A DNA stretch of 6,093 bases from Halanaerobiaceae bacterium (lineage in GTDB: Bacteria; Bacillota_F; Halanaerobiia; Halanaerobiales; CSSED10-376): positions 1 to 6,093 of the forward strand of contig PWOK01000178.1 in assembly GCA_003557445.1 (NCBI GenBank), given 5' to 3'. The position numbers were made by a program, and so were the translations under genes. Of this stretch, positions 1-5,499 are shown in pieces. A model generated the notes under the pieces. The model was not told the origin of the DNA and did not search any database. It worked only from the letters and a program-made list of their open reading frames with translations. The number at the start of each line of letters is the position of its first letter. Within the stretch, counting starts at the first letter, position 1.

Positions 1-644
1 GATAAAACTTCTACCATGGCAAATCCTTTACCTGAAAGCTGTACTTCAAAGGCTTTTTTAATTGCCTTTTTAGCCTGTTTGATATGCTTTAGATCATGCA
101 CTGAAACCCGGGCAATATATATAGCACCCTCCAATATACTTAACATTTCAGATATTTTCATGGGATTTCCTGTTTCCTGTTGGTTTCTTCCCAGGGGAGT
201 TGTTGCTGTTTTTTGCTTGAGTAAAGTTGTAGGTGCCATCTGTCCTCCAGTCATTCCATAAATTGCATTATTAACAAAAATTGTACTTATTCGCTCACCT
301 CTATTGGCTGCATGTACAATTTCAGCCGTTCCTATTGAAGCCAGATCTCCATCTCCCTGATAGGTGAAAACAAATTTATCAGGATGAACACGTTTAATAC
401 CAGTGGCTACCGCAGGTGCTCTTCCATGAGAAGCCTCCTGCATATCAATATCAAAATAATCATAAGTTAAAACAGAACAACCAACTGAAGCCACACCTAT
501 TGATTTTTCCTTTATATTAAATTCATCAATTAATTCTGCAACAAGTCTGTGAATTATCCCGTGTGTACAACCAGGACAATAATGAAAACTTTTATCAGTA
601 AGAGAATCAGGCTTACCGGCAACTTCTGTTTTTAGTTTATTCAA
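1..644 (-). CDS. vorA: 2-oxoacid:ferredoxin oxidoreductase, TPP-binding (beta) subunit, VorA-like; 3' end cut by window edge
   Basis: This is the thiamin-diphosphate-binding subunit of a cytoplasmic 2-oxoacid:ferredoxin oxidoreductase, which decarboxylates the oxoacid and reduces ferredoxin through an Fe-S centre. The frame is open from a TTG at 644 to the window edge, giving 214 residues; the family is usually about 245-290, so the C-terminus is missing. Visible marks are CPGC at residues 23-26, SVGCS near 53-57, and the TPP/Mg signature starting GDGD at 97-100 and ending NN at 125-126, followed by YGMTGGQ. I chose TTG because AGGGGTGA lies 6 nt before it; an in-frame GTG at 653 has no comparable site. 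The start lies inside the last codons of the upstream subunit gene (8-nt overlap), which suggests translational coupling. Substrate class (2-oxoisovalerate or 2-oxoglutarate) is not settled by sequence; the Vor name follows the alpha subunit. A gamma subunit gene would be expected just beyond the edge. Confidence 0.88.
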   Translation of the reverse strand, partial: MNKLKTEVAGKPDSLTDKSFHYCPGCTHGIIHRLVAELIDEFNIKEKSIGVASVGCSVLTYDYFDIDMQEASHGRAPAVATGIKRVHPDKFVFTYQGDGDLASIGTAEIVHAANRGERISTIFVNNAIYGMTGGQMAPTTLLKQKTATTPLGRNQQETGNPMKISEMLSILEGAIYIARVSVHDLKHIKQAKKAIKKAFEVQLSGKGFAMVEVL

Positions 645-1704
645 TATCTTCACCCCTGTGTTTTTTTATTTCCCGGACAATAGCTTCCGGGGAAGGTAAG
701 TTACCACCGGTTCTTCCATAAAAATAAACCGGTTTTATTCCTTCAACCGCCAGACGAACATCCTCAACCATCTGACCGGTACTCATTTCCACAGTTAGGA
801 AAAAATCTACCCCTGGAGCATTTTCTCTTATAATTTTTTCTGGAAAGGGAAATAAAGTAATAGGTCTAATCATTCCCAGTTTAATACCCTGTTTTCTCGC
901 CATTTCCAGAGCACTCAGGGATATTCTTGCAGAAGAACCATAGGCTACAAGAATTATTTCTGCATCTTCAATTTGATAGGTTTCATATTGTACATCTTCT
1001 TTTTTCATCTTTTCATATTTATCATTCAATTTCCAGTTATGCTTTTCCAGGACATCTGTGTCAAGATAAAGAGAATTTATAATATTTCTCTCCCTGTTTT
1101 TAGCTCCATCAGTAGCCCATTCTTTTTCAGGAAGATCATCAGGATTAACCTCTCTTTTGAATTCTACCGGTTCCATCATCTGGCCAATCATACCATCTCC
1201 CAGAATAAGAACTGGATTACGATATTTATCTGCCAGTTCAAAGGCTTCTATTGTAAGATCAACTGCTTCCTGAACCGAATAAGGAGCAAGTACCAGCAGT
1301 CGAAAATCTCCATGTGCCATTCCCTTTGTGGCCTGAAAATAATCAGCCTGTGAAGGTTCAATACCTCCCAGGCCTGGACCACCTCTCATCATATTTATAA
1401 TCACACATGGTAATTCTGCTCCAGCAATATAGGAAATTCCCTCTGCTTTGAGACTTATACCGGGACTTGAAGAAGAAGTTAAAACCCTGGCACCTGCACC
1501 TGCTGCTCCATATATCATATTACTGGCAGCAACCTCACTTTCTGCCTGCAGGAAAACACCATTAACTTCAGGCAATCTTTTTGACATATATGCAGGAATT
1601 TCATTTTGAGGGGTTATCGGATAACCAAAAAAATAACGGCATCCAGCCTTGATGGCAGCTTCAGCCATAGCTTCATTACCTTTCATCAACTTTTTATTTG
1701 ACAT
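637..1704 (-). CDS. vorB: 2-oxoacid:ferredoxin oxidoreductase, alpha subunit (VorB-type, 3-methyl-2-oxobutanoate dehydrogenase subunit)
   Basis: This is the alpha subunit of a CoA-dependent 2-oxoacid:ferredoxin oxidoreductase. It carries the pyrimidine-binding domain for thiamin diphosphate in the first half and the transketolase-C-like domain in the second. At 355 residues it has the usual length for VorB. Recognisable blocks are GYPITPQ at 27-33, QAESEVAA at 53-60 (including the glutamate expected to activate TPP), TSSSSPG at 76-82 and MRGGPGLGG at 106-114. The ATG at 1704 is preferred because GGAGGGT sits 6 nt upstream; an in-frame GTG at 1707 would add one residue but leave only 3 nt of spacing. 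It lies 42 nt after the ferredoxin subunit gene and overlaps the TPP subunit gene, in the common order D-B-A. The complex degrades branched-chain amino-acid oxoacids, or can run reductively for their synthesis. The family is certain; the exact substrate is inferred from resemblance to proteins named VorB. Confidence 0.92.
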   Translation of the reverse strand: MSNKKLMKGNEAMAEAAIKAGCRYFFGYPITPQNEIPAYMSKRLPEVNGVFLQAESEVAASNMIYGAAGAGARVLTSSSSPGISLKAEGISYIAGAELPCVIINMMRGGPGLGGIEPSQADYFQATKGMAHGDFRLLVLAPYSVQEAVDLTIEAFELADKYRNPVLILGDGMIGQMMEPVEFKREVNPDDLPEKEWATDGAKNRERNIINSLYLDTDVLEKHNWKLNDKYEKMKKEDVQYETYQIEDAEIILVAYGSSARISLSALEMARKQGIKLGMIRPITLFPFPEKIIRENAPGVDFFLTVEMSTGQMVEDVRLAVEGIKPVYFYGRTGGNLPSPEAIVREIKKHRGEDIE

Positions 1705-1746
1705 CACAACACCCTCCTTTTTATATACAGATATAAGTTAGTTAAT

Positions 1747-1962
1747 TTATTTAAAAACTTTCACAGCTACATCCGGACAGATAATTGCACAACTAGCACA
1801 ACTAATACATTTTTCCTGTTTTATTATCTCTGCAGGATGATAACCATGACTGTTAATTTTATCAGACATCTTAATTATATTTACCGGACACACATTTACA
1901 CATAATCTACATCCTTTACATTTTTCACGGTCAATTATCACCTTTTTTTCTGTCTCATTCAT
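1747..1962 (-). CDS. vorD: 4Fe-4S ferredoxin subunit of 2-oxoacid oxidoreductase (VorD/delta-like)
   Basis: This is a 71-residue ferredoxin that should carry electrons within, or out of, the oxidoreductase encoded by the next two genes. Two complete binding motifs are visible. C15, C18, C21 and C25 are followed by proline, and C52, C55, C58 and C62 are also followed by proline, giving two [4Fe-4S] clusters as in bacterial 2[4Fe-4S] ferredoxins. The start ATG has a strong site, AGGAGG, 8 nt upstream (1971-1976). It is the first gene of the operon, preceded by an AT-rich leader with a possible promoter, and vorB begins 42 nt downstream. Small delta subunits of this type are fused or separate in different organisms; here it is separate. 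A generic ferredoxin is the alternative, but the position makes the subunit role likely. Confidence 0.88.
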   Translation of the reverse strand: MNETEKKVIIDREKCKGCRLCVNVCPVNIIKMSDKINSHGYHPAEIIKQEKCISCASCAIICPDVAVKVFK

Positions 1963-2021
1963 GTCTCTAACCTCCTAAAAGTATATCTTACAATAAATAT
2001 ATTTTTTAACCACCTAATTTT

Positions 2022-2050
2022 ATTTTATAACAAATATAATTAATATGCAA
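2022..2050 (-). promoter_or_regulatory. possible sigma-A-type promoter of the vorDBA operon
   Basis: On the minus strand, TTGCAT (2050-2045; 3 of 6 consensus bases) is separated by exactly 17 nt from TAAAAT (2027-2022; 5 of 6). Transcription would start near 2015, leaving a leader of about 53 nt before the ferredoxin start. The surrounding DNA is very AT-rich, so chance matches are likely. No operator-like repeat was seen. The operon needs a promoter in this gap because a terminator lies immediately upstream. Confidence 0.35.
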
Positions 2051-2086
2051 AAATTAAGGATAAGGGATTTTTCTCCCCTATCCTTA
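2049..2086 (-). terminator. intrinsic (Rho-independent) terminator after the 72-aa gene
   Basis: The arms 2074-2086 and 2055-2067 form a 13-bp stem with a 6-nt loop. The one non-Watson-Crick position (2063/2078) is a G-U pair when transcribed from the minus strand but an A-C mismatch from the plus strand. A run of five T follows on the minus strand at 2053-2049. Both details fix the orientation. It separates the ornithine carbamoyltransferase/72-aa unit from the Vor operon. Confidence 0.88.
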
Positions 2087-2105
2087 GTGATAGCTATTTC
2101 TATAT

Positions 2106-2324
2106 TTACCATTTATTTTTTACAGTAGGTCTCATACGGTCTAGTTGTCCCAGAATAATATGTGCCAGACCAAAACCAAGAATCCCTGCACCAACTTTTC
2201 TATTGATCATTTTACCACCAAGGGCTGACACTGCAATTCCCAGACCACTTATTATCCAGCTGGTAGTGGAAGGACGCTTAAATCTTGTTGTACGAAAAAA
2301 ATTAATAGTCCTCATTAATTTCAT
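2106..2324 (-). CDS. small glycine-rich hypothetical protein, probably membrane-associated (72 aa)
   Basis: I do not recognise this 72-residue protein. The first 20 residues are basic (several R and K, with an FFRTTRFKRP stretch). Two glycine-rich hydrophobic segments follow, at roughly 21-37 and 45-60, separated by a short basic turn (KMINRK), and the tail is polar and basic. This suggests a helical hairpin at the membrane with both ends cytoplasmic, though the glycine content makes the segments weak helices. It looks like a real gene: GGAGGTG lies 9 nt before the ATG (2334-2340), and an oriented terminator follows the stop closely. It lies 80 nt after the ornithine carbamoyltransferase gene with no terminator between, so it may be co-transcribed with it or have its own promoter. 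There is no evidence for a role in arginine metabolism. An inverted repeat lies just upstream. Confidence 0.7.
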   Translation of the reverse strand: MKLMRTINFFRTTRFKRPSTTSWIISGLGIAVSALGGKMINRKVGAGILGFGLAHIILGQLDRMRPTVKNKW

Positions 2325-2354
2325 TATTTTTTACACCTCCACTACTATTTTTTC

Positions 2355-2380
2355 TTGTTACATGTAAATTATGTAAACAA
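2355..2380. repeat. imperfect inverted repeat upstream of the 72-aa gene
   Basis: The arms ATGTAAACAA (2371-2380) and TTGTTACAT (2355-2363) are inverted copies of each other apart from one extra base, with 7 nt between them. The inner part also contains the perfect palindrome TTACATGTAA (2358-2367). No T-run follows on the minus strand, so it is unlikely to be a terminator. It could be an operator or a leader hairpin, or chance in AT-rich DNA. Confidence 0.4.
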
Positions 2381-2404
2381 AAAATGAAAAAAGATGTTAT
2401 AAAA

Positions 2405-3394
2405 TTATAGTGTGGAGACCATAATTGACTTAATGGTATGCATCCTGTTTTCAGCCTGATCAAAAACACGGGAATATTTGCTTTCAAAAACTTGATCAGT
2501 AACTTCCATTTCCTTAATGCCAAACTCTTTATATATCTTTTTACTATTTTCTGTGTTCATATTATGATAGGCAGGAAGACAGTGCATAAATAGAAGGTCT
2601 GGATTTTCAGTATTTTTGATCATCTGCATATTAACCTGATAGGGTTTTAATAGTTCTATCCTTTCAGCAAATTTGTCTTCTTCTCCCATAGAAACCCAGA
2701 CATCAGTATAAATAATATCAGCTTTTTTAACTCCCTTAATACAGTCATCTGTTATCATTATAGAACCACCAGATTTTTTGCTTAACTTTTTGCATTTATC
2801 TATTAGTTGATTATCCGGTCTTAAAGACTGTGGTGAAATTAATTTAAAATTAATACCCATAATAGAGCTACCTATCATTAAAGAATTTGCTACATTATTT
2901 CTCCCATCCCCGGTGAAAACAAGATTTAACCCCTGAAAATGACCAAAGGATTCTTTAATAGTCAATAAATCGGCCAGAATTTGTGTGGGATGATATTTAT
3001 CTGTTAAACCATTCCAGACAGGAACCCCGGCATACTCTGCCAGTTTTTCAACTGTCTGATGCCTGTATCCCCTAAATTGAATACCATCAAACATTCTTCC
3101 CAGCACTCTGGCTGTATCTGCAACTGTTTCTTTTTTTCCTAATTGAATATCTCCTTTTCCCAGGTATTCAGTCATTCCTCCCTCATCACTGGCTCCCACT
3201 GCAAAAGCACAGCGGGTTCTTGTTGATGGTTTTTCAAAAATTAAAGCAATATTTTTACCCTGAAGATTATTACCTGTAATTCCCTCTTTTTTATCTTTTT
3301 TTAATTTTTCTGCTGTATTTATTAAATATTTTATTTCTTCTTTTGTATAATCTAATAAGGTTAAAAAATCTCTTCCCTTTAAATTAGCTTTCAT
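2405..3394 (-). CDS. argF: ornithine carbamoyltransferase
   Basis: This enzyme condenses ornithine and carbamoyl phosphate to citrulline in the cytoplasm, a step of arginine synthesis, or runs the reverse in the arginine deiminase route. From the ATG at 3394 it has 329 residues, close to the usual 330-335. The carbamoyl-phosphate loop STRTR is at 57-61, HPTQ at 135-138, DxxxSMG (ornithine side) at 231-237 and HCLPA with the catalytic cysteine at 271-275; it ends with the conserved AENRMHTIKSIMV block. The frame extends to an ATG at 3457, adding 21 residues, but that codon lies upstream of a strong -10 box and has no ribosome binding site, so I prefer 3394, where homology also begins. The chosen start lacks a well-placed Shine-Dalgarno sequence; a purine-rich stretch (3421-3434) is too far away. 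No arginine deiminase or carbamate kinase gene is nearby, which mildly favours a biosynthetic role; ArgF versus ArcB is not settled. Confidence 0.93.
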   Translation of the reverse strand: MKANLKGRDFLTLLDYTKEEIKYLINTAEKLKKDKKEGITGNNLQGKNIALIFEKPSTRTRCAFAVGASDEGGMTEYLGKGDIQLGKKETVADTARVLGRMFDGIQFRGYRHQTVEKLAEYAGVPVWNGLTDKYHPTQILADLLTIKESFGHFQGLNLVFTGDGRNNVANSLMIGSSIMGINFKLISPQSLRPDNQLIDKCKKLSKKSGGSIMITDDCIKGVKKADIIYTDVWVSMGEEDKFAERIELLKPYQVNMQMIKNTENPDLLFMHCLPAYHNMNTENSKKIYKEFGIKEMEVTDQVFESKYSRVFDQAENRMHTIKSIMVSTL

Positions 3395-3448
3395 TTTTTG
3401 CTGGATATAAAAACCCCAGTCTTCCCCCTTTTTTGAATTTATTATATT

Positions 3449-3477
3449 ATTATACATTTCAAACGAAAAAATAACAA
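3449..3477 (-). promoter_or_regulatory. strong sigma-A-type promoter for the ornithine carbamoyltransferase gene
   Basis: On the minus strand, TTGTTA (3477-3472; 4 of 6) is followed after exactly 17 nt by a perfect TATAAT (3454-3449). Transcription should begin around 3442, about 48 nt before the preferred start codon at 3394. The -35 box starts one base after the stop of the upstream phosphotransferase gene, filling the whole gap. No complete ARG-box palindrome was found; only a single ATTCA half-site is present, so ArgR control is not supported. Confidence 0.72.
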
Positions 3478-3478
3478 G

Positions 3479-4225
3479 TTAATATCTTCCTAATTGATCA
3501 ATCCAGTTCAAAATACGATTCTTAGAAATATAATTTGTAAAAGAATAAATTTCAGCCAGAAAATTAACTATTATTATAAAGAGTAATAGTAATATTTTTC
3601 CACCGGTTGAGGTCCATAAAGAAAATCCATAGCCCATAATAGCCCCCAGAGTATTGGCCCCATTATCTCCCAGCATAATTTTACCACCGAGTTCATAATA
3701 ACTATAGGGAATTAAAATCAGAAAAACCGGTACTAAATAAAGAGTAAAGACCGGGATCAGAACCATGATAATAATTGAAAACAGGAAAAAACATTTTATT
3801 GATCTACATGGACGCAAATCAAGCAAATTAAATAAATTTGTGAAGAAAAGAAATATAGAAATATTTAATAAAAATGCCAATAAATTTTGGCCTGGAAAAT
3901 AGTAGATAATTAAAACTGTCAGTAAAGAAATAATCGCCTTTAAAGCACCTGTAGTCAAATTTCTGTTAATTAAAGCAATAAAATGACCTGAAAAACCTTT
4001 TATTTCTGTGCCACCTTTTATATCATCAAGCAATCCTGTTAATCCAATTATTAAACTTAAAAAAATTAATCTCTCTATTATTACAGGTTTTCCTGTATCT
4101 GTTATCAGAAACAGGATCCACCCCAAAATACTGAAGACCAGTATAATCAAACCACCAAATACAGGTATTTTTTCATTTTTATAATTTTCTTTTAAAAGAC
4201 CAATTTGATCCAGCCAATTATGCAT
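3479..4225 (-). CDS. MraY/WecA-like glycosyltransferase family 4 membrane protein (short form)
   Basis: This resembles the polyprenyl-phosphate N-acetylhexosamine-1-phosphate transferases (MraY, WecA, TagO), which load a sugar phosphate from a UDP-sugar onto undecaprenyl phosphate in the membrane. It has 248 residues and about seven or eight hydrophobic helices; MraY has about 320-360 residues and ten helices. Family marks are KIPVFGGL at 19-26, the Asp-rich LLDDIKG at 65-71, a catalytic-loop equivalent NLFNLLD ending at D136, and GDNGAN at 186-191. The loop after D136 reads LRPCRSIK, unlike the second-aspartate motif of true MraY, so a different acceptor or donor is likely. The first one or two helices of MraY are absent, yet the ATG has AGGAG 9 nt upstream, so the short start looks genuine rather than a truncation. 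It lies 20 nt after the glycosyltransferase gene. The housekeeping MraY is an unlikely identity. Confidence 0.82.
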   Translation of the reverse strand: MHNWLDQIGLLKENYKNEKIPVFGGLIILVFSILGWILFLITDTGKPVIIERLIFLSLIIGLTGLLDDIKGGTEIKGFSGHFIALINRNLTTGALKAIISLLTVLIIYYFPGQNLLAFLLNISIFLFFTNLFNLLDLRPCRSIKCFFLFSIIIMVLIPVFTLYLVPVFLILIPYSYYELGGKIMLGDNGANTLGAIMGYGFSLWTSTGGKILLLLFIIIVNFLAEIYSFTNYISKNRILNWIDQLGRY

Positions 4226-4245
4226 TAAATAATACTCCTGATATA

Positions 4246-4923
4246 TTAAGTTTTGTTTTTAAAAAATATTTTATTTAAAATTGTCTTTATAATTGCTATC
4301 AACTGAATACCTCTGTGATAATAATCCTTAAACGAATGACCTGTTACTCTATGTTCAATATCACAGGGAATTTCTTTTATTCTAAAACTGCTGTTCAGAG
4401 CATCTATATTCATTCCTGTTTCCATTCCAAATCCAGGTGAAAGAGGTATAATGTGATTTATAATTTCTCTTTTAAAAGCCCTTTGACCTGATAGAGGAAC
4501 TTTCAATGTTTTACCTGTAAATATCTTTAAACCTTTATCCGCAATTTTTCTGACAATACCCAGTCCGCCAGCTTTGATAGGTATTATGGCAATTACCATA
4601 TCTGCCATATTATTTTCCAAAGGATATATTAATTTTTTTATCTCTTTTACACTTTTACCAAGGTCGGCATCAACAAGCATAATTATTTCTCCATCAGCCC
4701 ACTTCAAACCATAATTAACAGCATCTCCTTTACCATAATTTTTTTTTAAATTAATTAACTTAACAGGAAACTCTTTTATTATATTCAGAGAATTATCTGT
4801 TGAACCATCATTAACTATTATAATTTCTTTAATCCATTTGAATTGTAAATTTAAAAGAGTTTCCTCTAAGGTTTTTTCCTCATTATATACCGGAATAATT
4901 ATTGATACTTTTCCATTCTTCAC
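4246..4923 (-). CDS. family 2 (GT-A) glycosyltransferase
   Basis: This is a 225-residue nucleotide-sugar glycosyltransferase of the dolichyl-phosphate-mannose-synthase-like GT2 type. Visible motifs are PVYNEE at 11-16, NDGSTD at 38-43, the metal-binding DAD at 85-87, SGQRA at 145-149 and a GFGMETG block at 164-170 that should contribute to the acceptor side. There is no clear transmembrane helix; the C-terminus is hydrophobic and basic and may sit on the membrane. The start is a GTG whose bases overlap the TGA stop of the preceding SteB-like gene (GTGA, 4 nt), a classic sign of translational coupling. The MraY-like enzyme follows 20 nt downstream. Together they could make a polyprenyl-linked sugar or sugar phosphate, but donor and acceptor cannot be read from sequence. 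Confidence 0.88.
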   Translation of the reverse strand: MKNGKVSIIIPVYNEEKTLEETLLNLQFKWIKEIIIVNDGSTDNSLNIIKEFPVKLINLKKNYGKGDAVNYGLKWADGEIIMLVDADLGKSVKEIKKLIYPLENNMADMVIAIIPIKAGGLGIVRKIADKGLKIFTGKTLKVPLSGQRAFKREIINHIIPLSPGFGMETGMNIDALNSSFRIKEIPCDIEHRVTGHSFKDYYHRGIQLIAIIKTILNKIFFKNKT

Positions 4924-5465
4924 CTGCCTTCACTCTCAATTACAGCTAATATTAATCCGGTTAAATCTTTCTCATTATAATGAATAATTAGGTCTTCATC
5001 ATATTTACTTTTAAAAACCTCATCATCAATATCCTGTAAAATTATTAAACGATCAATTGAATCACTCAATTTATTTTTTATAAGATCTTTACCTGTAACC
5101 TGTCTGATTTTAGCTCCTGCCATTTCAAATAAATCAACTATATTATCAATATTATTTTTATTATTTTCTGTGTAAATTAAAAACTCTTTATCTGACATTT
5201 TTTTATTTAAAAAAACAGAAATCAGTTGTTCTTCTGTTTTCTTTTTTCTCTGTAATTCATAGTTTAAATTTTTTATATCGTCCTGTAAGGCTATATTTTC
5301 CTGTCTAATTTTTTCTATATCATCACCAATATTTTCTATTAATTTATTTTGTTCATCCAGTAATCCTTCCTGACCAATCAGGATAGTACCAATTAAGATA
5401 CCAATACCAAAAGCTGCAAAGATAGCAGTTATTGTAAATATATGATACCGTAGATTTACTATCAT
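4920..5465 (-). CDS. steB: SteB/MctB-family membrane coiled-coil protein (short form)
   Basis: This 181-residue protein begins with the family signature: a short basic N-terminus (NLRYH, residues 4-8), then one transmembrane helix at about 9-31 with the GIGILIGT pattern. It continues as a heptad-like coiled coil at about 35-82 and a small mixed alpha/beta domain. The family includes mycobacterial MctB (Rv1698, once called a copper transport protein) and corynebacterial SteB, which acts with SteA in cell separation and peptidoglycan hydrolase control. Those proteins are about 300 residues, so this one lacks a good part of the C-terminal domain. The ATG at 5465 has AAAGGTG 4 nt upstream. It lies 34 nt after the SteA-like gene, the same pairing as in actinobacteria (Rv1697-Rv1698), and overlaps the glycosyltransferase start. 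Few Cys, His or Met residues are available for copper binding, so an envelope role is more likely than copper export. Confidence 0.78.
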   Translation of the reverse strand: MIVNLRYHIFTITAIFAAFGIGILIGTILIGQEGLLDEQNKLIENIGDDIEKIRQENIALQDDIKNLNYELQRKKKTEEQLISVFLNKKMSDKEFLIYTENNKNNIDNIVDLFEMAGAKIRQVTGKDLIKNKLSDSIDRLIILQDIDDEVFKSKYDEDLIIHYNEKDLTGLILAVIESEGR

Positions 5466-5499
5466 AACGCACCTTTCTAATTTATAATTAATTGCTATC

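Noticed and set aside
16..261. Plus-strand open frame of 81 codons
   Set aside because: It lies opposite the TPP subunit gene, whose minus-strand frame carries clear motifs; the plus-strand protein has no recognisable features.
973..1353. Plus-strand open frame of 126 codons, rich in Phe and Ile
   Set aside because: It is the antisense of vorB; the composition is what an antisense reading of an AT-rich gene gives, and no ribosome binding site supports it.
1977..1982. TATACT-like -10 box close to the ferredoxin gene
   Set aside because: A transcript from it would begin within the ribosome binding site, and there is no -35 box at proper spacing.
2325..2404. A terminator between the carbamoyltransferase and 72-aa genes
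   Set aside because: The only stem found (2355-2380) is AT-rich and lacks a following T-run on the minus strand.
2302..2523. Minus-strand 73-codon frame overlapping the end of the carbamoyltransferase gene
   Set aside because: It is a different frame of the same coding DNA, has no motifs, and would overlap the start of the 72-aa gene.
3430..3460. An ARG box in the carbamoyltransferase promoter
   Set aside because: Only one ATTCA half-site is present; its partner at the required spacing does not match, and the region is so AT-rich that half-sites are expected.
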